A stretch of DNA of 64,000 nt from Strigamia acuminata (lineage: Eukaryota; Arthropoda; Chilopoda; Geophilomorpha; Linotaeniidae). Both the position numbers and the translations under genes were made by a program. Under the pieces are notes generated by a model. It worked only from the letters and a program-made list of their open reading frames with translations, made no database searches and had not been told where the DNA came from. Below are positions 21,001 to 29,779 of the stretch, piece by piece. Location of the stretch: contig OX442314.1 in the NCBI GenBank assembly GCA_949358305.1, positions 31,605,118-31,669,117 on the forward strand. The letters run 5' to 3'. Position 1 is the stretch's first letter. Each line of letters opens with the position of its first letter.

Positions 21001-21727
21001 TACCGGTTTTACACCAGCAATGCTGACGTATGGCAGGGAATTGCGACCATTTTGGGATAATCGAGATGTGTCTTATGACACCCCATTCGACCCAAATAGG
21101 CCCTACGACGCTGTCAGAATGCTAGTCGCTAGACACCGTACTCTGATTGCTGCAGCTCTTAAAAATAAGAGTCTGGCCCAAGCAAAACAGAAAACTTACT
21201 ACGATCAACACCGCAGCGACGATAAGTTCGAAATTGGAGACTTGGTTCTACTAAAGACCCACCCATTGTCCAATGCTGCTAATCGATATGCTGCGTCCCT
21301 TGAGGATCGCTTTGAAGGACCTTATGTAATAACTAAAGTCTTTAACAACAATGCGTATGCCCTTGCGAAACCAATAACTTTGCAAGCGAGGGGTACACAC
21401 AACATTGTAAAACTCAGGAGATTCATCCCCTCAGAAGAAAAGGCTGAATGGCCCATTTTAGATAAGGAAGATGAAGAAGTTCTTGAAAACCAACCTGTGG
21501 ACACTGGAACAGCAACAATATTGCCAACTCCAGTGCAACCAACGGAATCTGGTATCGCAACTAAGTTGCCAACACCAGTAAAACCTTTTGGGAAACCAAA
21601 AAGAATAAAACCCTTGCTGTTGCCACAAGTGGATTCACAAAAACCCACGACGGCTCGACCAAAACCAAATTCGGACTCAAATAGACCTTCGAGAAATCAC
21701 GTTTTACCGATCCGATATCGGGATTGA
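17948..21727 (+). CDS. pol: Pol polyprotein: protease, RT, RNase H, integrase
   Basis: The pol frame begins by -1 frameshift; the first ATG inside it is 18029. The protease motif ALMDTGATHRYIS lies near 18206. Reverse transcriptase follows, with LTKGYYQIKL, MPFGLCNAPSAFQ and the catalytic AYLDDIII at about 19228. RNase H begins FTIHTDASGGGLGAV and ends with VADALSRV. Integrase has an HHCC zinc domain (HDHPMAGHGG, then CNRCQRCK) and the DDE triad in GIDLIGP, LSDNGPQF and LTERVNR. DRFEGPYVITKV is a GPY/F module. The Pro/Thr-rich tail has no chromodomain. All key residues are present and no stops interrupt it, so it looks functional. Confidence 0.95.
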   Translation, partial: HGGKRGVAVDRNPRVTDDCALTIVLIPMEEDMEDALFDDISSTEPDPRVVFSTEPEIDHVNVALKTGKSITPLPYFKATLNGLKVTALMDTGATHRYISGGMLKKLNLLHFMTPFLENRVVYTGDRPTRPIGTITLPLKWRGGEIPVTFTVLPSASKFILLGCSWIIENRIVLNLTDREYFFLDFPHDTFPFDDPPSPEELGNAIMDRWDALVAESKSPSVSTADLSQRLLAKSNLSPRQRSQILTLVEKYRHVFSDKAGCHPTLEHPIPTGDAPSFRCKDRPMNPKKAEIYRELVAELLRDGWAEPCEGSYKNPPVIVAKKDGGYRLCIDFRWLNKITIKDVYQMPSISMILACLGGKKFFSTLDLTKGYYQIKLKSSDKKKTAFSTSDGTYQFTRMPFGLCNAPSAFQRMMDQVLGTAQHKWALAYLDDIIIFSDSFEEHLQHLDDILSKLDKNKLTASPSKSFICPEELNFLGFTMSNGGYSPNNDKVEAILNYPTPSSIKQLQRFIGMVGFYAALIPKLSITQKPFFALLKKDTKWEWSEECNVAFEYLKNQLAKGIVLPLPDFARNFTIHTDASGGGLGAVLMQLDDHGALRPVAYASRTLQGAENNYSTTDLECLAVVWAVDKFKPYIEYSEYQVETDHHALRFLMTMENPAGRLARWAMKLQNENFTIKYRKGTDNQVADALSRVSLDNGNPLEGKATLTEIIEPVALAYLTNETDYPMSFENIILQQRADKHLSKLIEWLELDDGQPRPELPKFLEERQYDCTLTRKGMLIIYAPFKTDFFVEEEDLGIGFKIFIPPSLQLAALQLIHDHPMAGHGGVEVTLERLKRVYFWPGMQKEVKLHVASCNRCQRCKPIQRKPKGLMVPTSPKIGRFEKIGIDLIGPLPRTSNRNRFILVVVDYATGWMEATPLRSAKMTAIAPILKRFFSCHGCPRFMLSDNGPQFISDVFQTLCDDAGVVPIKATPYHPQTNLTERVNRNIKIMLRIFTFEHDHWDRCIDQINFALHSAPNVSTGFTPAMLTYGRELRPFWDNRDVSYDTPFDPNRPYDAVRMLVARHRTLIAAALKNKSLAQAKQKTYYDQHRSDDKFEIGDLVLLKTHPLSNAANRYAASLEDRFEGPYVITKVFNNNAYALAKPITLQARGTHNIVKLRRFIPSEEKAEWPILDKEDEEVLENQPVDTGTATILPTPVQPTESGIATKLPTPVKPFGKPKRIKPLLLPQVDSQKPTTARPKPNSDSNRPSRNHVLPIRYRD

Positions 21728-21948
21728 CCGCTAGGTGACACTTCAAATCGGGAGACCCATTTGGACCAATCACAGACTGTTTACAAAACATCTGCGGTCC
21801 ATACGCCAATTAAACGTTCGCGAAACGTCTTCCGGTTCTATACTTAGCCACCACCATTTGTTGTCCAAATCACTTATTCGCTGCGATCGCCACTGACCAG
21901 TCGTGTGGAACTTCTCTGGAAAATCGAAACGAAAAGATTGGAAAAACG

Positions 21949-23214
21949 ATGGAAAATCACCGAAACAACGAATGGGTTCAGTGCCCAATCTGTAACGGCT
22001 TCGGCTACATCACGCTGTGGAATCTATCGCGGATCCCGTGCATGAACTGCGGCGGAGACGAAATCGTTCTGGCGGACCAACCACTCGAGGAATGGTTCGT
22101 CATGTTCATGACGCTGCCCGGTCAGCCGATTCCACAACATCACCGACAAATTAACTGGATGCGCGTCCGATCGCGCACAGACCGCGAAAGGGAAGTCGCA
22201 GACAGGGAACAAGCGAGTGCGACGAATGCCACACCGACGGAACCCCCAAAGAAAAGACAGAAAACGGCAACAAAGAGCGTACGCTCTCAACCGCCGCCGA
22301 CTGCCTCTACCAATATTTCTACGAAGAAACCCGCAGCGACGACGTCGCAGAAGGTTCTTCGTCCGCCACATAAGCCATTTGTGCTTAAAAAGAAGGCTGC
22401 CGAGGAGACAAAAGCGACCGTACAAAGTACCGTCGCCCCAACTCCTCACCAACCACCGACCGCCCGTCCAAACATTTCGGAGAAATTGCTGGAAATGCGA
22501 CGACTTGTGGCGATCGAAAATCCTACGTTGAGTGAACGAAGCGTGAACACCGAAGCAAAAATTCGGTACAGAGCGAAAAAACACGCGGACCATAAGGACC
22601 GAATGGCGAAAAGAGACGCCGAGAAAGCGGCTCATCAGCAATTGACTGCGCCATCGGCCACAATCACATCGAATGCACCACGCGCACTCGTTAAGAAAAT
22701 CCCAGCTCAAACGGAAAAAACTCCCGATGAGCTACGAACAGCTTGGGCGGGACAGTACGGTCCTCAACCAATCCAAGGTATTGTGAACCTGATCCCGACC
22801 AAAGCCACGGCGGCCGCAATCGCTTTTCCAGCAGCCTGCCAACTACCGCAAACGATGTTTGGTGCCAATACAGCGGCGACGCCGGCTGTCATTATGCCGC
22901 CGATGGTTGGAGAACGCCCGACGAACGTCGTGTTCCAGGGATTCGCGGATCCTCCACCAGTTTGCGACAACAATGTAGTCGCCACCGAAGCAACGATCGA
23001 GACCGCGATGCAGATTGACGGCGCACCGAACGAGGAGTCGCACACGCCGCCACCACCACCGCCAGTCGTTCCCGAGCCCAAAGCTACCGCCGTGAAAAAG
23101 AAGTCGAATAAGAAGTCACGCAAGAAGCTAGCAGAAGAATTCGTCGACGACAAAACTGAAGAAGAGCCAAAAACCGACGATACGCCACCCACACCGGGGA
23201 AATCGCTGCAGTGA
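21949..23214 (+). CDS. Third ORF of the Gypsy element, zinc-binding basic protein
   Basis: A 421-residue frame in the position where env lies in env-bearing Gypsy elements. It is not an envelope: there is no signal peptide, membrane segment or furin-like site. It starts with a four-cysteine motif at residues 12-34, CPIC and then CMNC (CX2CX15CX2C), followed by LEEWFVMF. The rest is low complexity and basic, with nuclear-localisation-like PPKKRQKT and KKKSNKKSRKK near the C-terminus and a proline run (TPPPPPPVVPEP). It is separated from pol by 221 bases and is probably made from a spliced mRNA or by reinitiation. A nuclear or nucleic-acid-binding accessory role is inferred. I do not recognise a family. 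Confidence 0.75.
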   Translation: MENHRNNEWVQCPICNGFGYITLWNLSRIPCMNCGGDEIVLADQPLEEWFVMFMTLPGQPIPQHHRQINWMRVRSRTDREREVADREQASATNATPTEPPKKRQKTATKSVRSQPPPTASTNISTKKPAATTSQKVLRPPHKPFVLKKKAAEETKATVQSTVAPTPHQPPTARPNISEKLLEMRRLVAIENPTLSERSVNTEAKIRYRAKKHADHKDRMAKRDAEKAAHQQLTAPSATITSNAPRALVKKIPAQTEKTPDELRTAWAGQYGPQPIQGIVNLIPTKATAAAIAFPAACQLPQTMFGANTAATPAVIMPPMVGERPTNVVFQGFADPPPVCDNNVVATEATIETAMQIDGAPNEESHTPPPPPPVVPEPKATAVKKKSNKKSRKKLAEEFVDDKTEEEPKTDDTPPTPGKSLQ

Positions 23215-23702
23215 AGTTTTCGCCGCCATTTTAAAGGAGATTTTGGCCAAGCCTGTTAAGACTTTTATAGTGCCAGAAATAATTTTTTTTTTATTGTCAA
23301 AACAAGTTTTTTTTTATTATTAATTATTCCAAAGTGTTAAAATTAGCATACTTACCTTTTAATGTTAAATGGATTCAATAACTACAAATGTTAGATTTTA
23401 AAGTTCAAAAAGTGTTTTTTATTCATATATATTTTTAAATTACAAGTGTTATTTTACATTTTTATTTTTCAATAGTGTTTAAATTGTACAAGTTTTTCCA
23501 TCCTGGGGGTAAGTGTGTGTGTGTTCCTTTGTAGTGTTGTTATTTTCCCAAGTGCATTCCTACCGGTGATCTTCGTTCTAGCTGATGGCTCGTCCGAAAT
23601 ATGGTCATCTGATAATCTGAAAAAAGAAAAGTAATGCGATGTGTTAACTTTCAACAACCACTTCAGTGATTGCGTTGTACCCCCTCGTACTTACCTTTTT
23701 CC
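23215..23702 (+). other. 3' untranslated region of the Gypsy element
   Basis: About 490 AT-rich bases between ORF3 and the polypurine tract. Long T tracts at 23286-23320 could act as weak terminators. No ORF of note. Confidence 0.7.
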
Positions 23703-23714
23703 AGGGGGGGGAAA
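23703..23714 (+). promoter_or_regulatory. Polypurine tract
   Basis: AGGGGGGGGAAA directly precedes the TGTGACC start of the 3' LTR, as needed to prime plus-strand synthesis. Confidence 0.9.
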
Positions 23715-24337
23715 TGTGACCAGCTGCCCCTGCGCACGGGTCGCTGCACTGCAACGGCAATGCACTTGGCGCAGCTCCAGCGCCTCTCGTATCTCGCGCA
23801 GCCTGTTGCGGTCCCCCGCAACCAGGTGGAGCTGCGGGCCTTTGGTCAAGCAGGATCGGGCCCCGGAAGTCGCCCTTCCGGAAGTGGTTGGTCCCCGTAG
23901 GGACAAGAGAGTTGTTGATCAACCAGCAAGGCGAACGGTCGTGTTGCGACCGCCTCCGAAACTGGCTATTGAGATAACCCAAACTATCGGCGTGGCGATG
24001 ATATCGCCCGCCGGGACCTGAGCGTCCAGTTGCGCCACGTCCGCCGGACGTTAACCGTAACTTCGGCGGCGTGGCCCAAAACCGATTACCGACCTCGTGT
24101 GTCATGGCGGCCGATGGCCGCCGTGCCACGCGGTCTGATTAGGGACGGTTCGAAGGAACCGCCGCCTTGGGAAATACACTATGGGACACTACAATCATAC
24201 CCCTAGACATCCAATAAAGCCATAACTAAAACTATATTGTGTCTCCGTGTATTTCGTGGTTTGTTTTATCGTGTGTGTTGCGTCCAGCGCCTCCGTGGCT
24301 CTCCCCCGACCACGTGGCGTCCGTCCGAACACTCACA
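23715..24337 (+). repeat. 3' LTR of the Gypsy element
   Basis: Same length as the 5' LTR and, line by line, no difference found by eye. Followed by ATAC, the target duplication. Confidence 0.95.
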
Positions 24338-24344
24338 ATACAAG

Positions 24345-24840
24345 TTCAAAATTGATACTATTCCTATCCCACATTTTAGTACCGCTAGTAAAATTTGAAG
24401 TAAGCTTTGGAACATTGACAATGTTAGGTAGGGATCCGCTTTAACGAAATAAAGTATCTAATTCTTTTACTCTTGCACATCCTACCATGATTGAAATCTG
24501 TTTGAATGCATCTGTGTCAATCACACACTCCACTTCATGACATCGGTTTTCTATTCTTGTTATTTGTTTTTCAATGGACTTTATCAACACTACAATATTT
24601 TCGGGTAGGTCGCACGGTTACCTTTGGTCACAATCGAGGAAATTGATAATGACCAATACATTGGATTTGATCCACTTCATGGAAATCAACCTATTCGTAC
24701 TCAAGAAATTAAGTTCGGAGTCAATTTGTACAAAGAGCAATACACTTATGAGAACTCTAAGCAAATACCAATTTTAACAACTTTCTTAAGAAAATCATAT
24801 ACTGCTCGCTTGTTTTTTAATATACAGGAAATTTGTTAAA
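24345..24840 (-). pseudogene. Family Y copy 1 (Y24), unrecognised
   Basis: This segment is about 90% like 44300-44780 by eye. On the minus strand, from about 24600 down, a frame reads NIVVLIKSIEKQITRIENRC, HEVECVIDTDAFKQISIMVG and CARVKELDTLFR, then a stop, then NIVNVPKLTSNFTSG and MWDRNSINF in the same frame. The Gypsy insertion cuts it at 24341. On the plus strand, 24624-24839 encodes VTIEEIDNDQYIGFDPLHGN and FGVNLYKEQYTYEN, also kept open in the second copy. Which strand is coding is unclear. I recognise neither product. Confidence 0.45.
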
Positions 24841-25019
24841 AAATCTTAAGGTACATTTGAAAATTCACATCAATTTCTTTAAAAAAATTTAATGAAATAA
24901 AAACTACTCTCTCTGTATTTTTTTCTTATTTTTATTTTTATTACACACAAAACATAAATTCTCATTTTTTATTTTTTTTTTTATTTTTTTTTATTTGTTA
25001 AACTTCAAATTTTTAAACA

Positions 25020-25095
25020 AAAAATTCTTGCGTTTGCAAGATAAAGCACGGATCCGTCGACGCAGTGCATCCATGCGTTTGAATTACAGGGGGGG
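25020..25095 (-). pseudogene. P-module 3' fragment (P25)
   Basis: RMDALRRRIRALSCKRKNFL and FKNLKF match the P signature, but the SCPxxT portion is deleted and nothing upstream of it matches the family. An isolated 3' end. Confidence 0.6.
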
Positions 25096-25177
25096 AGGGG
25101 GTCTAAAAATCTAAAAATCAGCATTACATAATTTATGGATGGCCCCTTATAAATAATTACAAAAGTACAAAAGTAAA

Positions 25178-25775
25178 TCAAACCTGGTCATGTCTCTGAA
25201 CTGTAAGTTCACTTATCCTCTTCGCAGTGCCACTGCCTGTTGGTGCAACCCACATACATAAAAGTTCTGTGCAGCTTTTATCATCAGGAATAATTTCAAT
25301 TTTTTTTTCTAAAAGGAATGCTAAAACTTCCAGTATTCCTCCAATGTGATGGCAAGATCCTGATAATCTTTTAAAAATTAAAAAACAAGTTATTAAAATT
25401 ATAATTAGAGAAAAAAGTAGCTTAAAAAACTTACCCAGCTGGACAAGAACAGTGTGCATCTAAAATTTTTTCATGTGTTAAAGACACACACACACTGTGG
25501 GGATGTGGTCTTTGTGATGGCAGGACATCACATATAACTACAGCATTTATTTGCTCATGTGGATTGTGCAAAATTAAATTTTTTTTTACATATCCACCAT
25601 ATGCATATTTGTACCTCTTTTCTGAATTAATGAGTAGAAATTTTTCAATCCATTCTTTATTTAATGGTGGAAAATTTAAAAGACTTTTCCCCCAAATACC
25701 CTGGAATGACTTTAATAAAAGTGCAGTTGGAATATTTATCAAAGTTGTCATCTTATTATTGTGAAATCCCACAAA
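25178..25775 (-). CDS. SWIM zinc-finger protein fragment
   Basis: Two exons. The first (from about 25772) contains EKRYKYAYGGYVKKNLILHN and ends AHCSCPAG at a GTAAG donor near 25433. The second (from about 25372) continues GSCHHIGGILEVLAFLLEKK and then SCTELLCMWVAP, and is open to about 25178. CxC...CHHIG is the SWIM pattern split by the intron. The SCTxxxCxW continuation is what I recall from invertebrate SWIM proteins that go on to a YqaJ-type nuclease domain. That nuclease part is not found downstream, so this is a partial gene, perhaps transposon-associated. No stop lies inside the two exons. Confidence 0.5.
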
Positions 25776-26120
25776 TGTAAGTTAGTAATTTTGTCTTCTA
25801 AAATGGTTCAGTGAATTTGCAAACAGTGAATTTCTCAGATGTAAAATAACAAGACTTTCCTAGTTGAAGTAAAAATGTCAACTGATTTTATTCTATGTGA
25901 AAATCTGGTTATAACCAAAAAGGTGATAGTTTTCTCAGAAACGAGATCAAAAAGATAGAAAAGGGTTCAAAGAACTTTATACAATAAAAAACGTCACTAT
26001 ATCTGGAGGCAGTTACAAGTTTGGGGAGGAACACCAAATTGCATCAACCTTTTTCCCCCAAAACATGCAAAGGCAATACAGTTATTGTGGGACACACGAC
26101 CCAAGTTGTGGTTATGTATG
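25776..26120. other. Spacer, nothing recognised
   Basis: No exon, repeat or motif stands out between the SWIM fragment and the GC-rich site at 26123. Confidence 0.5.
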
Positions 26121-26122
26121 TC

Positions 26123-26160
26123 GCCACCAGGGCGCGCTAAACAACTGCGCATGCGCAGTT
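26123..26160. promoter_or_regulatory. CTCF-like motif next to an NRF1-type palindrome
   Basis: GCCACCAGGGCGCGCTA (26123-26139) differs at one base from the classic CTCF core GCCACCAGGGGGCGCTA. Three bases later comes the perfect palindrome AACTGCGCATGCGCAGTT (26143-26160), which contains the NRF1 consensus TGCGCATGCGCA. Both are known animal factors. Function here is inferred. Confidence 0.4.
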
Positions 26161-26164
26161 TGGG

Positions 26165-26415
26165 ATCGCGCTAATCGTGAATTCCTCGTCGGTGGGTATG
26201 GTGCCATGCCGTGAAAGCACCCTCATGCTTTTGGCTTAGCTGGTACTGCGGGCGGCGGTGCCTTAATCTGCGAAAAATCACCTCTTCTCTTCATTTCCCC
26301 CGCTGCAGCTGACGGTAAGGGGGACAAGGGAGGAGGAGAAGGAATCGACTAGGTGGACGTCACAGACGCACGTGCAGACGACTATGACGGAAACGGAAAA
26401 ACTACATTTCCTCTA
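26165..26415 (-). pseudogene. P-module last exon, degenerate (P26)
   Basis: After ATGTAG the minus strand reads RKCSFSVSVIVVCTCVCDVH, close to P51. A TAG then interrupts it near 26350. Further on, APPPAVPAKPKA is recognisable but followed by a stop, and the RRSCP...KNFL end is missing. It lies directly downstream of the D26 exon. Confidence 0.6.
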
Positions 26416-26502
26416 CATAAATAAATACCGTAAATAAATCAAAGAAAAATTTAATTTTTAAAACAAAAAGAAAAAAATTTTTAAAATTTAACTTACCGAT
26501 GA

Positions 26503-26924
26503 ACGGCCAATGCAGCATTTCGTTGATAAATAATGACATCAGTTAACAAGAAGTCCACTTCAGTTAGCTTGAATAAATCCTCAGTGGTGAGCTGAGAATA
26601 CTCTGGCATCGGTGGCGGTGGTGGCATTTCCACGTTGTCCCCTTGTGGTTGTGGCGGCGGCTCCACGTTACCCTCCTCCTCTTCTTGTACCACGGGGAGT
26701 CTGGCTAAGGCAAGATGCTCTTCATTGTTCCTGCGATGTCTGGAAATCTGTGCTTGAAGGCGCTCATGGTAGTCATTTTCATCACGTCTGGATGTATTTT
26801 GCTGGCGTCCCTCTACGATGGCAATGGGCGCATCTGCTCTGGATGAGGGCCCTGCACGATTTTCATCATCATCATTGCCGTCATCTCGCTTGAATTTTTT
26901 GCACGGTGCGTTTTCTCGATCCAT
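26503..26924 (-). CDS. D-module exon (D26), disordered N-terminal protein
   Basis: The first exon starts MDRENAPCKKFKRDDGNDDD at 26924, preceded by the shared upstream element, and ends NAALAVHR at a GTAAGTT donor (26503). It is acidic and basic low-complexity sequence with a nuclear-localisation-like KKFKR and a proline run. It closes with LTTEDLFKLTEVDFLLTDVI, the conserved core seen in D4 and D46. The next exon downstream is a broken P26 exon, so any full product is probably lost. The role is unknown. Confidence 0.55.
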
Positions 26925-27035
26925 TTTTCTTTTAAAGTTGGTAACACTTGTTCTGCTTTTGCTTACTTTCTCTGTGTGATAAGAAGCGTCCGCACGTATG
27001 GTCATACAAGTAATTGAGCTGTATTTCCTGTCTGT
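26925..27035 (-). promoter_or_regulatory. Upstream element of D26
   Basis: GACAGGAAATACAGCTCAAT, TACTTGTATGACCATACG and GGACGCTTCTTATC occur in order before the ATG. They match the D6 copy closely and H1 and H48 in block order. Confidence 0.5.
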
Positions 27036-27149
27036 GCCACAACTTGGCACGATGAATAATAATAATAATAATTTTTTAAAAAAATATGATGACTTAAATT
27101 TCACCTATGTTGATTTTTGTTTTGCTTTAACATTATCGGACAGGATGCA

Positions 27150-27302
27150 AAAGTAAAAACAGCACCTGTCTCATCTTCTACGTCTATACTACGTTTGATT
27201 TCTGTCTTATTGCTACTCCGCGAACAACATGAGTGAAATTGTCCTGAAACAATTTCTGTTGGATGTGAAAAAGGCATGTGATGATGCCTTGCTGGAATTA
27301 CG
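27150..27302 (+). pseudogene. P-module promoter and exon 1 only (P27)
   Basis: Exon 1 (27229-27302) encodes MSEIVLKQFLLDVKKACDDA plus LLELR and ends CG-GTAATC. It is 74 nt, the same as P1 exon 1. The upstream blocks match those of P1. No exon 2 or 3 follows on the plus strand, so it is an orphan 5' end in inverted orientation. Confidence 0.65.
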
Positions 27303-27544
27303 GTAATCATATTTTATTTGTTCGTATCTCATCCATCCACACAACTCGTAAACCTTTTGGGTCTAAAAAATTTTGTTTTGTTTTGTTTTGTTTCCCATCA
27401 TATATTGGTTACATTGTAATGTTTATTTATGGGATTATGCTTAACAAGGGGATAGGATTAATTATGCAACGCTCTCGGTTGAGCGGAATAACGAGGTTTC
27501 AATTTCCTTTCAGTGGTTTGGGAAGGGGGGATCAGTGAGATACT

Positions 27545-27782
27545 GATACCGGGTCAACCTGCTTGAACAGATGAAGAAAACTCATCATTTCACTCTTATT
27601 TTTTACGGAGTATTTTTTTTTTATTTGTAAAACATTGTTTTGAAGCTGAAATAAAGGACAACAAAGTGTAGTAATGCGTCATATTTGCCAATCATTTATT
27701 TGCACACAACAAAGGAGAAAGAAAAAATATTTTTTAGAATTTTTGATGTTTCCAAACTTATGCTTGCCACTAGTAGATAATG
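27545..27782. mobile_element. Tc1/mariner-type terminal fragment
   Basis: About 230 bases match 53950-54158 closely. Both end TTGATGTTTCCAAACTTATG CTT(G/T)CCACTAGTA, whose reverse complement starts like a Tc1 terminal repeat. No transposase sequence is attached here. Confidence 0.6.
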
Positions 27783-29535
27783 AGTCGCTACTGGTTTCAT
27801 TTCTTGTATTAATCGGTTCTTTACTTCCTGTAGAAACGATTGTCGATTTGTTCTGCTGTCAAAAAAGTCGTTATAGTCTTCCTTCTCCTGCCGGAGACGT
27901 GGCCGTGGCCGTGGCAAAGGAGAACGTGCTGGAAAAGCCAATGTCAGCCAGTTCACAGTGAGCGACGAACGGGACACATTCTACTCACTTGTCAGCGGTG
28001 GAACCAGCATCTGATGACATTAATAATCCTCTCTTGTCTTGCTTGTCAGACTCCCCGGGAACAGTTGACGCAACACAGCCATTGATACTCTTGCTGTATG
28101 GCAAGTTGCCTCGACTTATTGAAACCAAACATTTCAGACATAAAAAATGGCATTCATAGCTCTACATAATAGCTTTAGTTTCAAATAAAATATTTAATTA
28201 CATACAGAGTAATTATATTTTCAAAATGATCAGGGTTCTCTGGCTGAATCTGTACTTCCGGAAAAACAATGGCCAAGACGTCGTAAATGCACGAACCAAT
28301 CGGCAGATTTCATGGATTGGACTATAAATTATGTCGTGGACACAATCATTTTAATAAACTATAACACCGTAAATATAATTTTCGATTTTTAATTTTTTTT
28401 GAAATTGCCGGGCATTTCCCATGCATGCGATAGATGCGCCATTGGTGGACTCAACTATCACTACGTTAGCTTTGATTAATAGTGTTTTCTCTTAGCCTTA
28501 TTCATTCTTGATAATAATTTTGGGATGTTTTCAGGAAAACTAAAATCTGTGCTTATCTCTTTTTAAATCATTCTGAATTTTAAATTCTTTGACTCGGAAC
28601 GAGAGAAAAGACACTAATGATTTGTTCTACCTTCACCGGATATCGTGTTTTTGCGCCTGTGAACCCCGTACTGATCGTTCTCACAAAGGAAGGCGTCGGT
28701 CGGTTGGTCGGTTCGTTCGTGAGTGTGCTTAGTCGTTTTCGTTGCTGATCATGGTTTATGTAGGTAAATTTCTGTCCTCAGATGGGTAATTTTTCATCGT
28801 AATGTTCCAAAGTAAGTTTGTTTAGCATTGCGGCTGCTTTATTTCACTACTTAATTCGAATTTCGCTACTTGTTTTTGTCGATCAAACATTCCATTCCAT
28901 CCGTGTGTCATATTTCAAGGGAGTGGTCGCTCAAAAAGCAGGAAAATTGTTCGATTTGGAAATGGTGAGGGGGAATTACTCACACTGTACGAAATTTCTA
29001 ATTTTTTTTTTTTTTTTTTTTACTTTTTTTATGTTTTTAATTTATTTTTTTTTTTTTTTTAAATTTTTTTTTTTTCATTTACGCAATAATTGGTAGTAGT
29101 ATTGCTTGACAAATGTGGTATAATTATACCTTTCAGATCATCTCTAAAATTTGGCTTTAGAGGTAATCGAAGCTGGGAAATTAATGGTGTTGACGGTTTT
29201 GGGCGGAAACGGAGGCGGGAAAACGCGATAAATGGCTGTTAAGGGGGAAGTTGTTATCTCTGCTTCCACAGTGCTGGCATGGGGGGGGGGGTCGGGAAAG
29301 TATAATTGTTCCCAAAATAGATTTGATTGTGCGAACAAACTCAATAATAGTAAAAAAAGTAATAGTAAAAATAATAGGAAGTTAGGGGGTGTAAAATCCA
29401 ACTCTCAACCTACACGCGGTCACCCCTGGAGAAACTGACGACTTGAACTAGTCTCAGTGGAACCAAAAGAGAGCTCTGGTCAAATGCAGCTGCATGCAAT
29501 TTGTCCTGCTTTCAATTTAAAAAAAATATATCTTG
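27783..29535. other. Long AT-rich stretch, no gene recognised
   Basis: Frames of 60-95 codons occur on both strands without motifs. T tracts lie at 29000-29070. GGTCGGTTGGTCGGTTCG at about 28700 is a small direct repeat. I find no exon matching the modules here. Confidence 0.5.
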
Positions 29536-29539
29536 TGGT

Positions 29540-29760
29540 TGATATATTTTGTATTGTAAGCCCGAATTCCTCACAACAAACGTGGCATTTACATTTATTT
29601 GTATTGCAAGCCCACACCCCCTACAAGATTGTGGCATTTACATTTATTTGTATTGTAAGCCTGCAATCCTACAAGGTTGTGGCATTTACATTTATTTGTA
29701 TTGTAAGCCTGCAATCCTACATGTGGCATTTACATGATTTTATACCACATTTTTACATGA
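29540..29760. repeat. 48-bp tandem repeat, first locus
   Basis: Units of 48 bp contain GTGGCATTTACATTTATTTG, TATTGTAAGCCTGCAATC and CTACAAGGTT, in three to four copies. The period is a multiple of three, so a plus-strand frame stays open with VAFTFICIVSLQSYK repeated. The same array and its right flank recur at 33540-33760. Confidence 0.85.
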
Positions 29761-29779
29761 ATCTACTTCATCCAATATT

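Larger units (their letters stand above)
13545..24337 (+). mobile_element. Complete Ty3/Gypsy LTR retrotransposon, 10.8 kb
   Basis: The element is flanked by ATAC on both sides (13541-13544 and 24338-24341). It has 623-bp LTRs starting TGTGACC and ending CTCACA, a primer-binding site, a long leader, gag, pol in the -1 frame, an extra ORF, and a polypurine tract directly before the 3' LTR. The order protease, reverse transcriptase, RNase H, integrase places it in Ty3/Gypsy. I see no difference between the LTRs by eye, and all three ORFs are open, so the insertion is recent and possibly competent. The 3' flank continues into the Y24 repeat. Confidence 0.97.

Noticed and set aside
22217-22531. 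Arginine-rich frame overlapping ORF3
   Set aside because: An out-of-frame shadow of the lysine-rich ORF3 codons.
21949-23214. Gypsy env gene
   Set aside because: No signal peptide, membrane segment or cleavage site; the product is basic and low complexity.
28690-28960. Possible 5' exon of a host gene (GC-richer stretch with GTAGGTAAAT)
   Set aside because: No downstream exon or recognisable peptide could be connected.
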